Notes: generated from the letters alone by a model not told the origin. A stretch of DNA of 64,000 bases from Ruminococcaceae bacterium UBA7080 (GCA_002493595.1 DKZG01000014.1:110345-174344), one strand, 5' to 3'; numbered from the stretch's first letter, positions 36,736-46,934 are shown. Numbers and translations are program-made.

Positions 36736-37803
36736 ATGATAACAGGCATAATTTGCGAATTTAATCCCTTTCACAGCGGACACCGATACCTGATTGACAC
36801 GGTCAGAAAATATTCTGACGGTGTTATTTGTGTTATGAGCGGCAATTTTGTTCAGCGCGGTGAATTCGCAGTTTATGATAAATTTACAAGAGCCAAAGCA
36901 GCTTTGGACGGCGGTGCTGATATCATAATAGAACTGCCCTGTATTTATTCTCTTATGTCGGCAAACGGCTTTGCCAAATACGCTGTACAAATTTTAGAGT
37001 CTTTGGGAATTGTTGACGAAATTGCTTTCGGTGCTGAATGTGACGATATAAAAAAGTTGACCGAAACAGCGAAAGAAATCAGATTATCCGATAATAAAAT
37101 AAGAAATGAAATGAAAAAAGGCATTTCCTATCCTGAGGCACGGCGCCGAGTTATAGGAAGCGAAATTCTTGATACTCCGAATAATATACTTGCACTTGAA
37201 TATATTAATGAAACATCCCTTCCCTGCCGAGCTGTAAAACGCATTGGCAAGGGGCACGATACCGATGACCTAAGCTACAGTGCATCTGCAATAAGAAAAA
37301 CGCTGGAATTCAGTACTGTTTCATCCATGAAAAACTGCGAAAAAGCTATACTTGCAAAACTGAGAACGATGAGCAAAAATGATTTTATGCAAATTGAGGA
37401 TGTTAACGAGGGACTTGAAAACAGGATTTATAACGCAGTAAGAACATCATCTTCACTTAATGAAATTTACGCTAAAATAAAAACAAAAAGGTACACACAT
37501 TCAAGAATAAGAAGAATCATTTTAAAGGCTTTTTTGGGCATAAAAAAAGAATATATTTCAGATGTGCCTTATATACGCATTTTGGGATTTAATGAAAAAG
37601 GCAGAAATTTACTCTCTCAAATGAAAAAAAGTGCAATTTTGCCTATTATAAGCCGCTATAGTGACACACATGCACAATCCGACGCTGCCAAAAGCCTTTT
37701 TGAATTGGAATGCAGCTGTACAGATCTTTATAATTTAGGATATCAGCATCCGCTTCCCTGCGGCACGGAGCAAACTTCAAAAATAGTTATAAAAAAGGAA
37801 TAG
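36736..37803 (+). CDS. tmcAL: tRNA(Met) cytidine acetate ligase TmcAL
   Basis: TmcAL uses acetate and ATP to make N4-acetylcytidine at the wobble base of elongator tRNA-Met. This 355-aa protein has the nucleotidyl-transfer motif IICEFNPFHSGHRYLI (HxGH), VMSGNFVQRGEFAVYDKF, and later LEYINETSLPCRAVKR plus YSASAIRK. It is somewhat shorter than the usual 390-400 aa at the C-terminus. It is divergent from ackA, the enzyme that handles acetate. Confidence 0.92.
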   Translation: MITGIICEFNPFHSGHRYLIDTVRKYSDGVICVMSGNFVQRGEFAVYDKFTRAKAALDGGADIIIELPCIYSLMSANGFAKYAVQILESLGIVDEIAFGAECDDIKKLTETAKEIRLSDNKIRNEMKKGISYPEARRRVIGSEILDTPNNILALEYINETSLPCRAVKRIGKGHDTDDLSYSASAIRKTLEFSTVSSMKNCEKAILAKLRTMSKNDFMQIEDVNEGLENRIYNAVRTSSSLNEIYAKIKTKRYTHSRIRRIILKAFLGIKKEYISDVPYIRILGFNEKGRNLLSQMKKSAILPIISRYSDTHAQSDAAKSLFELECSCTDLYNLGYQHPLPCGTEQTSKIVIKKE

Positions 37804-37864
37804 TTTGGAATACCCTGTATAGAAAAAAATTTAGTTTAAGTTTTCTGTTATTTCCGACCTGCAA

Positions 37865-37909
37865 TTAAAAATCACGGTGCATGCTTAATGTATGTACCGT
37901 GATTTTTAA
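37865..37909. terminator. Bidirectional terminator
   Basis: A 14-bp perfect inverted repeat (37865-37878 and 37896-37909) with A/T outer arms lies between the convergent tmcAL and rnmV genes. Confidence 0.85.
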
Positions 37910-37910
37910 T

Positions 37911-38513
37911 TTAATATTTTTTATTTTCTGTTTTATAAAGTTCATGGCAAATCTTTATAAAATCATCTCTTGACATTGAAGAATTTATGTAACTTAGCAA
38001 AGAATTTGTTGAAAGAAATTCCGGCAAATCCAGTTTACTCAAAAGCTGCTTTTTGTTTTGTGTTGCATTCTCCCTCCCGGAAAGACCTAAATCGAATAAA
38101 TCAAAATTAGTTATTGGATTTTTTGCATCGACCGACTCATGTGAAACACCGATGTCGTTAAACAATTTAATCAGATATTCATCACACATCCCCTCTACAC
38201 CGAGCTTTCCTTCCTTTGACGGTCGGTTCTTTCTTTTTTCCTTCCCGTAAATATCAGGTATATAGATATGCTTAATTTTATCTTTTGGTATGCCGTCGGC
38301 AATATAATTTCTGATTTGAAATCCGCTGTGATCGGAATCTGTAAGAATAATAATACCGCGCTCCTGCGCAAGTCTGCGGATAAATCCGCGTTTTTCTTTA
38401 TCTTTATATATAGAAAAGCCATTTGTTTCGATAATAAGCGTGTCAAGAAAATTTGACAGTTTTAATTTATCATACCTACCCTCAACAATAACTGCTTCTT
38501 TGATTTTAAGCAT
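37911..38513 (-). CDS. rnmV: Ribonuclease M5
   Basis: RNase M5 matures 5S rRNA. The 200-aa protein is a Toprim nuclease: KEAVIVEGRYDKLKL (catalytic Glu), GIIILTDSDHSGFQIRN (D-x-D) and the long basic HIYIPDIYGKEKRKNRPSKEGKLGVEG signature, written here in parts because of its length (about residues 83-108). It overlaps holA by 8 bases. Confidence 0.94.
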   Translation of the reverse strand: MLKIKEAVIVEGRYDKLKLSNFLDTLIIETNGFSIYKDKEKRGFIRRLAQERGIIILTDSDHSGFQIRNYIADGIPKDKIKHIYIPDIYGKEKRKNRPSKEGKLGVEGMCDEYLIKLFNDIGVSHESVDAKNPITNFDLFDLGLSGRENATQNKKQLLSKLDLPEFLSTNSLLSYINSSMSRDDFIKICHELYKTENKKY

Positions 38514-39555
38514 AGTTCACCTCTTTGGCAATAAGTATAAGCTTAACGATAAGCTCCTCTAAAAGGAGCTTTTTATCTGTTGCGGTGCTTTTTAATTTCA
38601 GGTCGGTATTCATTATCTCATCTAATGATCTTCTAAGCTGCTTCTCTGTAAGAACGGCACAGTCCCTGGATGCATTGCGCAGTGCAAATTCCCTGCCCCT
38701 GTAGTTATAATGCTTTGCCACATCATCATAAGAACAGCCGGCCGTTTTAGCTGATTTAACTCTGTACATATCCACATATACACCGCCTATCACCGCAAGT
38801 ATAAGAATAGGGTCTTCCTTCATGCAAAAAAGCGTATCAAGAACAGTATAAGCTGTATCCATATCACCGTTTACAATTGATTTTGATAAATCATATACCC
38901 TTGCCTGAAGACATTTGGTTGCCATATTATCTATTACTTCCTTAGTAATCTCCTGACCATGGGAAAAATATGCCAGCTTATCAAGCTCATTTAAAAGATT
39001 TTTTAAATCGTTTCCAGAAACGGAAATCAGGTATTTTGCATTATGAATATCCAAGACAGCTCCTCTTTTTTTAGCACCGCTGACCAAAAGCTTGGCTGTA
39101 TCCGTTTCCGTTCTTTTTTCCATATTTATAACTGTGCCGGCATGATCAAAAGCGGCTGCAAGCTTTTTAAAACCGGCCGATTTTACATCAGGCTCCAACG
39201 CATCATAATATAAAATCAAAACCGTAGTGTCAGGTACCTCGTCTAAAAATTCACCAATCAGCTTTAAATCGGATTTATTTTTTTCAACAGGATAATCTCG
39301 CACGAGCACCAAATTATACGCACTCATCATAGGCAGCATTTGAGCATCCTTAAGAATATCATCCAGTGCAGTGTCACGCCCATCAAACTTATGCAGATTA
39401 AATGCTTCAAAAGCCGGGTCAACAAGCTTTTTCCTTAGCTGCAAAATGTAATACTCTTTAAGATAGCTTTCTTCACCATAAATTAAATACGCATTTGAAT
39501 AACCACCTGATTTTATCTGTTCCTTAAGCTGCTGTTCATTAAAACGCAAAATCAC
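38506..39555 (-). CDS. holA: DNA polymerase III subunit delta
   Basis: This 349-aa clamp-loader wrench subunit has AYLIYGEESYLKEYYI at the N-terminus, DAQMLPMMSAYNLVLVRDY, and TVLILYYDALEPDV typical of HolA. Domain III carries GNDLKNLLNELDKLA. There is no functional P-loop, as expected. It overlaps comEC by 4 bases. Confidence 0.93.
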   Translation of the reverse strand: MILRFNEQQLKEQIKSGGYSNAYLIYGEESYLKEYYILQLRKKLVDPAFEAFNLHKFDGRDTALDDILKDAQMLPMMSAYNLVLVRDYPVEKNKSDLKLIGEFLDEVPDTTVLILYYDALEPDVKSAGFKKLAAAFDHAGTVINMEKRTETDTAKLLVSGAKKRGAVLDIHNAKYLISVSGNDLKNLLNELDKLAYFSHGQEITKEVIDNMATKCLQARVYDLSKSIVNGDMDTAYTVLDTLFCMKEDPILILAVIGGVYVDMYRVKSAKTAGCSYDDVAKHYNYRGREFALRNASRDCAVLTEKQLRRSLDEIMNTDLKLKSTATDKKLLLEELIVKLILIAKEVNYA

Positions 39556-41498
39556 CCCTCCTTTAACAATATATCCGTATGCTTGCCAAATACAAGCATT
39601 CTAGTATCAGTTTCATGAAAGCTTTCATAAATATTTCTGTATAGCTTATAATTATTTATTTTAACATAATCATCGTCAATTTTAAAGACTTTATCATAAA
39701 CCGATACAAATATTGTATCTTTACTGTATTTAAACGTTATATGATCACCCAAGCTTTTTTCTTCATCTGCTTTGAAATCAAAATCAACTGAAGCAGCAAG
39801 TTTAAGAATCTCCTTTTTACAAAAATCGGAATTAATTGCAGCAACGTTTTTAAAATGCCTTGCCGAAAGCTTGTCTTCAATAAAATAATCATCACCTCTG
39901 CCGTCGGCATCGATAATTAGCACACTTTCTTTATCATAAATGACAACAGCACCGCTGCTGCTTACAAAAACATATGCATAGCTGCTGTAATTATAAATGC
40001 TGAAAATACTCGTCACAGCAAAAATTACGCACATAAACAATGTTATAAGCTTTACATTTATTCTGTTGCATATAATAAGCGATATACCGGCAAACAAAAG
40101 CAATCCGGCTATTACAACACCAATCAGTTCATTAGATATATCGAGATAAAGTACATTTAACTTTTCTTCACACCAAGCAGATATTTTTATCAAAAGGCCT
40201 AAACAAAAATCAGCAGCTTCCTTCGGCAGAAAACCAAGAAAGGATATTGCATGAAACGCACAAAGCAAAAACACGCTGATCAACGCTATTTGCATCAGCG
40301 GAATACACAAGATATTCATAAATATTGAGATAATGCTAGTCTTTCCGAAAATCAGCCATCCGACAGGAAATGTGGACAGTAAAACCGACCAGCTCGCAGA
40401 TACACTGTCATAAAAATATGCTGCAATTCTATTTTTAGGTCTCAGCGCCTTATCATATGCTGGTTTTATTACACAAAGACCCAAAACCGCGGTTACAGTA
40501 AGCAAAGCGCCTGCATCTGTAACCGCAAACGGATTCAGACACATAAGAAAAACAGCAAAGCCCAGTGAATTAAGTGTGTCGGCTTTATTGTGAATCAGCT
40601 TGGCAATCAGCATAACAGCAATCATAATTCCTGCTCTGATTGCCGACTTTGAATAACCGGCAACAGCAATATAGAGCAAAATCAATAATACAGTTATACA
40701 CGTGGCAAAAAAATCATTAAATCCAATCCGTTTTAAAATATAGTATATTAACATGCATATCAGAGTAATATGCAGTCCTGATACTGCAATGATATGGGAA
40801 ATACCGCTAACTTTAAAATCATTCTTAATTTTATCATCAAGCAAATTTTTATCGCCGGTAAGAAGTGAATATGCAAGCCCGCTTTTATCCTCATCAAAGG
40901 TTTCGGTTATAAGATCCCTAATTTTCAGTCTTAGATTAAGCACATAATAATTTAATGGCTTTTTATTTTCGGAAACATGTTCAATGCTTAAAAGGCTTGC
41001 TCTCATGTAAATACCGTCTGCATAATCACTAAACGAATCAAAAGCGTTATCGGCGCAGCTGTAAAAGGACAGCAAAGCGGAAATACTGTCATAATAATCG
41101 GCAGAAATCTTTGATTTCGTTTTTATCTTAACCTTTATATTCTGCGGTGTATTCATAAAATCAATATCACTCGTTTTCACCGTATAAATATAACCGTTAT
41201 CCGTTTCCTGCTCAATATCAATTATTTTAAAATCTGCCTGTACCGTTTTTCCGTCCAGCTGCTTTTGCGGCATAACACTGCCCTGCATAAAAACCGCAAA
41301 AATAAAACAGGAAAAGAGTGCTGTACCCAGAACCAAAGGCACAACTCTTCCCTGTCTTAAGCTTTTAATAATCAGCGATGCCGCAAAAGACACCGCCGAT
41401 AACAAAAATACAATTTTTGCAATGGAATAATCAACTGTGTTAAGCAGAATAAGAGTAATTGCTGAAGTAAAACCAACAAACGCAAACACTCTTTTCAT
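39552..41498 (-). CDS. comEC: ComEC/Rec2-type DNA uptake channel protein with degenerate C-domain
   Basis: This 648-aa polytopic protein has an N-terminal DUF4131-like part and the competence domain with GLAYSLLTGDKNLLDD and ISHIIAVSGLHITLI (about 200-225), followed by about eight membrane segments. ComEC passes single-stranded DNA into the cell. The C-terminal region (about 520-648) starts like a metallo-beta-lactamase domain (SVLIIDADGRGDDYFIED) but lacks the HxHxDH motif. It ends at a length below the usual 700-800 aa. ATG 41498 is chosen; the 3' end of lacZ overlaps any upstream start. Confidence 0.85.
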   Translation of the reverse strand: MKRVFAFVGFTSAITLILLNTVDYSIAKIVFLLSAVSFAASLIIKSLRQGRVVPLVLGTALFSCFIFAVFMQGSVMPQKQLDGKTVQADFKIIDIEQETDNGYIYTVKTSDIDFMNTPQNIKVKIKTKSKISADYYDSISALLSFYSCADNAFDSFSDYADGIYMRASLLSIEHVSENKKPLNYYVLNLRLKIRDLITETFDEDKSGLAYSLLTGDKNLLDDKIKNDFKVSGISHIIAVSGLHITLICMLIYYILKRIGFNDFFATCITVLLILLYIAVAGYSKSAIRAGIMIAVMLIAKLIHNKADTLNSLGFAVFLMCLNPFAVTDAGALLTVTAVLGLCVIKPAYDKALRPKNRIAAYFYDSVSASWSVLLSTFPVGWLIFGKTSIISIFMNILCIPLMQIALISVFLLCAFHAISFLGFLPKEAADFCLGLLIKISAWCEEKLNVLYLDISNELIGVVIAGLLLFAGISLIICNRINVKLITLFMCVIFAVTSIFSIYNYSSYAYVFVSSSGAVVIYDKESVLIIDADGRGDDYFIEDKLSARHFKNVAAINSDFCKKEILKLAASVDFDFKADEEKSLGDHITFKYSKDTIFVSVYDKVFKIDDDYVKINNYKLYRNIYESFHETDTRMLVFGKHTDILLKEG

Positions 41499-41502
41499 AA
41501 AC

Positions 41503-44500
41503 TTACTTTTTAACAGGCTCCATAACAAAGGAGAATGCCTGTTTAACTCCTTTTTTCATAATATATGGCTCACGCACAAACGCCTGACCCGGCAAATCGC
41601 CACCCACTCCGCACTGCATATGGTCAATATTAAGCGTAGTTATATCATCATACGGAATATCGTTAATATGCGTTGCTTTTTCAAGGCCGTCAGTTGTGTA
41701 ATGATAAGCGGAGAAATTAATAGGTTCATCAAAATACGCAGTAAATTTAAAGCCCTTGCCCCACTTATCGGTAATTGTCATATAACGTATATCTGTTCTG
41801 TTTGATGACTCCTGAGGTCTCATATAACGATATTCCAAATCTGTGACTGTTGACGAATATGTGTCAATTTTGGCACCGGTTTTCCTGTCACAGTATGTCG
41901 CAACAGGGCCTCTGCCATACCACTCAACAACTTCAAAATCCTTAGATAGTGTCATCTGGTAACCAAACCTAAGCATGTTGGATGTGGGAACAGCAGAATG
42001 ATACACATAGATTTTACCGTTAGGATAAACTTTGTATGTAGCTACTGAATTTTTAAGTCCGATGGTTCTGTACGCAACATGAACTTCTACACAGTTATTA
42101 TCCCCTGTCTTAGCTACAGTTTTAACAGCCTTTGTGTGCTTAGTCGCATGCTGCCATTTGTAAAAAGGATGGAATTTTGCAAACTGAGGAGTAAAATTTA
42201 AAAAGTCTATATCATTATCAGTCAGTGCACGAAAATAGTTTGGCATCATAGGTGCATAAAAGTATTCTCGGCAATCCAGCTCATAATTTACTATTCTGCC
42301 GTTATCAATCACTACCTTAAGATCCTTGTTTTTGATTACAACCCTATTACCTTTTGCTGAAAATGAAAGCTTTCCCTCGATTTTCTCTTCCTCAGGCTGC
42401 GGCATTTCATGAATAATGAACTGATCCCAAGCAATCTCATAATTAGATTTCAGACCCGGAGTTTTCTTCCTCGTAAAGAATGAGACAGTAAGAATAGCCT
42501 CCTTATCTTTTGGTATCTTGTCAACAGAATAAGGTATTGTAATGAAGGTTTCAGACAAAGGCTGACATTCAAACTTATCAAGCTCGCCGAATTCTATTAT
42601 TTCGCCCTCTGCTTTAAGCACCCACTTACACTTATAGTTTGAGATATCTGTAAAGAGAAATTTGTTTTTCACTCTGAATTTGCCTGCTGCGAGATCAAAA
42701 GCCTCTGTCTTAATTTCCTGATAAACCTTTTTTACCTCAGCAATCTGAGGATGAGGTGTTCTGTCAGCACCGATTATACCATTGGCACAAAAATAAACGT
42801 TAGAACCGGTCATGGCTGTAGTATTAGGAATATCTATAAGCCTTTTCGGTTCCAGCTTTTCAAAATCAGTACCGTAAAGATAGTTGTCATGACCATTTTC
42901 ATCTTTTACATGAAGCGTTTGGTCAACAAAATCCCAGATAAAACCGCCGCACATATTATCATATTTTTCGAAATCGTCCATATATTCCTGGAAATTTCCA
43001 AGAGAATTTTCCATAGAATGGGCATATTCACAAAGAAGGATCGGCTTGCCTTCGTACATTTCCGGAGTAATTGGCTTGCTGTCCGCCGCAAGCTGATTGG
43101 CTATGTTGTCATAAAGAGAAATCTTAATTTCCTGCTTATTGCCGAGCTTTTCCATAATATCGGCTGTAGGGTACATACGAGAAATAACATCGCTCTTCGT
43201 TTGGTCAAAATCGCCCTCATAATGAAACTGTCTTGTATCATCAAGCTTTAAGGCAGCTTCCTTCATTCTCATAAAATTATCGCCGTCACCGGCTTCATTA
43301 CCAAGTGACCACATAAATACACAGGGATTATTTCTGTCACGAAGGACCATGCGCTGCATTCTGTCAACCACTGCCGCAGTCCACATAGGGTTTGAACCCG
43401 GAACGCCCTTTCGCCTTACGCCATGTGTTTCAAGATCACATTCATCCATAACATAAAAACCGTATTCATTGCACATTTCATAAAAATACGGATCATCGGG
43501 ATAATGTGATGTACGAATGGAATTAATATTGCTCTGCTTCATAATATCCAGATCCTGGGTATAGCGCTCTTTTGGAACTGCCCAGCCGTAATCAGGATCA
43601 AAATCGTGGCGATTAACACCTCTAATCATCAACGGCATACCGTTAAAATATATTTTTTCGCCTTTAATTTCTACCTTTTTAAAACCGATTTTATACGTTT
43701 TTACACATATAAGCTCACCATCAACAAAAACAGACATAACAAGCGTATACAAATTCGGTGACTCAGCAGACCATTTTTTCGGGGATTTGATTTTTTCATC
43801 AAAATGCAGCTTTTCATTCCCACCGGATAAATCAAATTCCGTTGTACCTATTTCGAGTTCTCTTTCTGTTGCGGAAATCAGCTTTGCATGAACTGCACAT
43901 TTACCGCGAACATTATTATAGTTATTCAGAAAAATGTCAAGACTTAAATCAGAATCTTTATAGTCAACATCAAAATCAGTTTTAATGTAAAAATCCCTCA
44001 AGCACAGCTTTGGTTCGGCATATAAATAAACCTCGCGGTAAATACCGCACAGCCACCACATATCCTGATCCTCAAGATAAGAACCGTCACTGTAGCGATA
44101 GACCTTTGCACAAATAAGATTTTTGCCCTTTTTCAACAGCTTTGTTACATTAAATTCATGCGGCACCATTGAACCCTGAGAATATCCGGCAAACTCCCCG
44201 TTAACATATACCTCAAGTGCAGATTTTGCGGCACCGAAATGCAGAAAAATCTCTCTGCCGTCAAAGCATTCATCCAATTCAAAGCTTTTTCTGTAAAAAC
44301 CTATTTCCTGCATATTGTGGTCAATTGACGGAATTTTAGCCTTGCTGCGGCTAAAAGCCTTGGGAAAGGTTGACGCATAATAATATGGCACTGAATATCC
44401 CTCTGTCTGCCAGACTGAAGGAACACGTATTTCATCCCAATCGGATGCATCAAAGCCTGTAAGTTCAAATCCATCGGGTTGATTTTTCAGTCCCCTCTGC

Positions 44501-44655
44501 CAATGAAACTGCCACATGCCGTTAAGTGATTGCTTATATTTGCTTTCATCGCCTGATAATGCATCCTTTTCATTATCAAACGCAAGCATAAGCGTATGAC
44601 CGTCTTCTTTATTTATATTGAAAACCGACGGATCTTCCCATCTGAATTTTGACAT
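41503..44655 (-). CDS. lacZ: Beta-galactosidase, GH2 LacZ type
   Basis: This is a 1050-aa, five-domain GH2 enzyme. It has the N-terminal jelly roll (WEDPSVFNINKEDGH, SLNGMWQFHW), Ig-like domains, and a TIM barrel with IRGVNRHDFDPDYGW. The acid/base is MWSLGNEAGDGDNF and the nucleophile is LLCEYAHSMENSLGN. A bgal-small domain sits at the C-terminus. It is cytosolic and should hydrolyse lactose or plant beta-galactosides. It heads the lacZ-comEC-holA-rnmV run. AAGGAGA precedes the ATG. Confidence 0.95.
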   Translation of the reverse strand: MSKFRWEDPSVFNINKEDGHTLMLAFDNEKDALSGDESKYKQSLNGMWQFHWQRGLKNQPDGFELTGFDASDWDEIRVPSVWQTEGYSVPYYYASTFPKAFSRSKAKIPSIDHNMQEIGFYRKSFELDECFDGREIFLHFGAAKSALEVYVNGEFAGYSQGSMVPHEFNVTKLLKKGKNLICAKVYRYSDGSYLEDQDMWWLCGIYREVYLYAEPKLCLRDFYIKTDFDVDYKDSDLSLDIFLNNYNNVRGKCAVHAKLISATERELEIGTTEFDLSGGNEKLHFDEKIKSPKKWSAESPNLYTLVMSVFVDGELICVKTYKIGFKKVEIKGEKIYFNGMPLMIRGVNRHDFDPDYGWAVPKERYTQDLDIMKQSNINSIRTSHYPDDPYFYEMCNEYGFYVMDECDLETHGVRRKGVPGSNPMWTAAVVDRMQRMVLRDRNNPCVFMWSLGNEAGDGDNFMRMKEAALKLDDTRQFHYEGDFDQTKSDVISRMYPTADIMEKLGNKQEIKISLYDNIANQLAADSKPITPEMYEGKPILLCEYAHSMENSLGNFQEYMDDFEKYDNMCGGFIWDFVDQTLHVKDENGHDNYLYGTDFEKLEPKRLIDIPNTTAMTGSNVYFCANGIIGADRTPHPQIAEVKKVYQEIKTEAFDLAAGKFRVKNKFLFTDISNYKCKWVLKAEGEIIEFGELDKFECQPLSETFITIPYSVDKIPKDKEAILTVSFFTRKKTPGLKSNYEIAWDQFIIHEMPQPEEEKIEGKLSFSAKGNRVVIKNKDLKVVIDNGRIVNYELDCREYFYAPMMPNYFRALTDNDIDFLNFTPQFAKFHPFYKWQHATKHTKAVKTVAKTGDNNCVEVHVAYRTIGLKNSVATYKVYPNGKIYVYHSAVPTSNMLRFGYQMTLSKDFEVVEWYGRGPVATYCDRKTGAKIDTYSSTVTDLEYRYMRPQESSNRTDIRYMTITDKWGKGFKFTAYFDEPINFSAYHYTTDGLEKATHINDIPYDDITTLNIDHMQCGVGGDLPGQAFVREPYIMKKGVKQAFSFVMEPVKK

Positions 44656-44687
44656 AATTACTTCTCCTTAAAGTTGATAATATAATA

Positions 44688-44748
44688 ATTATATAATAAT
44701 GTGGGAATAAAAGTCAATATAGACAAAAAGTGTGAAATTTGATATAAT
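44688..44748. promoter_or_regulatory. Divergent promoters of lacZ and femX
   Basis: Minus strand: TTGACT (44717-44712), 18 bases and TATAAT (44693-44688) for lacZ. Plus strand: TAGACA (44720-44725), 17 bases and TATAAT (44743-44748) for the FemX gene. Confidence 0.65.
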
Positions 44749-44786
44749 ATTTTATAAATAATATTTCTTAAAACGGAGTAAAAATA

Positions 44787-45824
44787 ATGATAGTAAGAGT
44801 AAACCATGATAATCTTAATGAATATGAGAATTTTATAAAGTCACATCCGAAAGGACTCTTTCAGCATTCATCCAAGTGGGCTAAGGTTAAGTCTGCATGG
44901 AAATTTGAAGCTATTATGCTTAAAGACGACAATGGTAAAATCCAAGGAGCTGCTGCAGTTCTTATCCGTTCAGTACCTGTAATAAAAAGCTCTCTTATGT
45001 ACTGCTGTCGCGGCTTTGTTTGTAACGAAAATGATTTTGATACATTCGACAAACTTTTTGAGGGTTTGCTTGAAATCGGAAAAGAATACAATGCCTACTG
45101 TCTTAAAATCGATCCGGAAATTATAATAGAAAATAAGGAATTCAAAAAGCACATTCTCAGCAAAGGATTTGTTGAACTAAATCCGGGCTGTATGGATTTT
45201 GAAAATGTTCAGCCAAGATTTGTTTACTGCTTTGATTACAATGGCCTAACTGAGGATGAGCTGATGCTAACCTTCAAATCCGATTACAGAAACAGAATCA
45301 GAAAAGCACCTAAAAAAGGCGTAGAAGTAAAAATATGCGGTAAAGAAGCGCTTGACGATTTTGTAAAAATCATGAGCGAAACCGGCGAACGCGACGGCTT
45401 TTCGACAAGACCAAAAGCGTATTTTGAAAAAATACTTGATTGCATGACAGACGATGCAAGACTGTATATGGCATATTATGACGGACAGGCTATTGCCGGC
45501 ACCATTGCCATTAAATGGGGACAAAACGTTATGAAGTATCAATATGGTGCTTCATCTAATGCACACAGAAATGTTTATCCGAACTATGCTCTTCAGTGGG
45601 CAATGATGCAATGGGGCATGGAATGCGGCTGCAAAGTATATGATTTCGGCGGAATATCGGGTGACTGCCAAAATCCTGATAATCCACATTACGGTTTGTG
45701 GCGCTTTAAGCACGGATTTGGCGGCTATATGAAAGAATTCGTGGGTGAATTTGATTATGTGATCAATAAACCGATATATAAAATGTATAATTTGGCAACA
45801 AAAGTGCTTGAAAAGATAAGGTAA
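44787..45824 (+). CDS. FemX/FemAB-type peptidoglycan bridge aminoacyltransferase
   Basis: This 345-aa FemAB-fold (double GNAT) protein starts with GLFQHSSKWAKVKSAWKFE. It has KSDYRNRIRKAPKKGVEV and GAIAIKWG-like AGTIAIKWGQNVMKYQYGAS, with the late motif GLWRFKHGFGGYMKEFVGEFDY. FemX-type enzymes add an amino acid from tRNA to the peptidoglycan stem lysine or to lipid II. It has its own promoter, and the next gene, an alanine racemase, begins 3 bases later. Confidence 0.9.
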   Translation: MIVRVNHDNLNEYENFIKSHPKGLFQHSSKWAKVKSAWKFEAIMLKDDNGKIQGAAAVLIRSVPVIKSSLMYCCRGFVCNENDFDTFDKLFEGLLEIGKEYNAYCLKIDPEIIIENKEFKKHILSKGFVELNPGCMDFENVQPRFVYCFDYNGLTEDELMLTFKSDYRNRIRKAPKKGVEVKICGKEALDDFVKIMSETGERDGFSTRPKAYFEKILDCMTDDARLYMAYYDGQAIAGTIAIKWGQNVMKYQYGASSNAHRNVYPNYALQWAMMQWGMECGCKVYDFGGISGDCQNPDNPHYGLWRFKHGFGGYMKEFVGEFDYVINKPIYKMYNLATKVLEKIR

Positions 45825-45827
45825 AAT

Positions 45828-46901
45828 ATGAGCAGATATGTAATTAACAAAAAACAGCTTGAGGAAAATATTGAAATCATCAAAAATAAGGCAGGCGTTC
45901 CTATCATAGGTGTTGTAAAGGGAAATGGATATGGTTTTGGCATACAGGAGTTCTCAAAACTTCTGAAAAGCAGCGATATTAACACCTTTGCTGTCACCGA
46001 GGTCGATGATATAAAAGACCTCAGAGAGGCGGTTGACGACAGTCAAATACTCGTTATGCGCTCAACATGCATGGAATCGGAAGCTTCAATGATCGCCGGC
46101 AACGGCTGTATTGCTACTATCGGCTCTGTAAATGCGGCAAAAGTAATGGACGAAGCCTCACGAATTCTCAATGTCAAAACAAAATGCTATTTAAAAATTG
46201 ATACAGGAATGGGAAGGTACGGCTTTATGCCAAGTGAAATACAGGATGCAATAAAATGCTACGATTTTGAGCATCTTGATTTTATAGGCATATATACACA
46301 TTTTTCCAGTGCATTTACAAATACAGAACTGACAAAAGCACAGCTGGCATTATTTAAAGACACAGTAACTCAAATTGAAAAAGCAGGAAAAAATGTGGGC
46401 ATCATTCATGCAGCAAACTCCCCTGCACTGCTGAATGTCAGCGATGTTTGCCTTAACAGCGTCAGAATAGGCTCTGCCTTTACAGGAAGAGTAATCTCAA
46501 AAAATAAAATCGGACTGAACAAAATAGGAAGCCTGGAGGCAGATGTTATTGAAATAAAAACGGTTCCTTCCGGATATTCTATTGGATATAACGGGCACTT
46601 TACAACAAAGCGTGAAACAAAAATTGCCATAGTTCCAATAGGTCACTATGACGGATTCGGTATTACTAAAGAAAGAGAAACAGCAGACTTCCATTCTGTA
46701 CTATCACAGTTTAAAAAGTTCTTAAAAAAACAGAAGATATATGTAAAAATAAACAATAGAATGTACAGTGTAATAGGTGAAATCGGTTTAAGCCATACAG
46801 CAGTTGATATAACCAACAGTGATGTAAAAATAGGTGATACAGCAAGCGTAGATATTTCACCTTTAATGGTAAATCCCAAAATAAAGAGAGTTTATAAATA
46901 G
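45828..46901 (+). CDS. alr: Alanine racemase
   Basis: This 357-aa PLP enzyme has the Lys loop IGVVKGNGYGFG (AVVKANAYGHG family motif) and LKIDTGMGRYGF. The C-terminal barrel has SIGYNGHFTTKRETKIAIVPIGHYDGFG with the catalytic Tyr, and VIGEIGLSHTAVDIT in place of the usual GRICMDQ. Several common residues differ, so it may be an alternative or serine-acting racemase. Its tight coupling with femX suggests that it supplies a cell-wall amino acid. A strong terminator follows. Confidence 0.88.
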   Translation: MSRYVINKKQLEENIEIIKNKAGVPIIGVVKGNGYGFGIQEFSKLLKSSDINTFAVTEVDDIKDLREAVDDSQILVMRSTCMESEASMIAGNGCIATIGSVNAAKVMDEASRILNVKTKCYLKIDTGMGRYGFMPSEIQDAIKCYDFEHLDFIGIYTHFSSAFTNTELTKAQLALFKDTVTQIEKAGKNVGIIHAANSPALLNVSDVCLNSVRIGSAFTGRVISKNKIGLNKIGSLEADVIEIKTVPSGYSIGYNGHFTTKRETKIAIVPIGHYDGFGITKERETADFHSVLSQFKKFLKKQKIYVKINNRMYSVIGEIGLSHTAVDITNSDVKIGDTASVDISPLMVNPKIKRVYK

Positions 46902-46934
46902 CAAAAAAGCAGATACTGAGCTATCATTGCGTTA

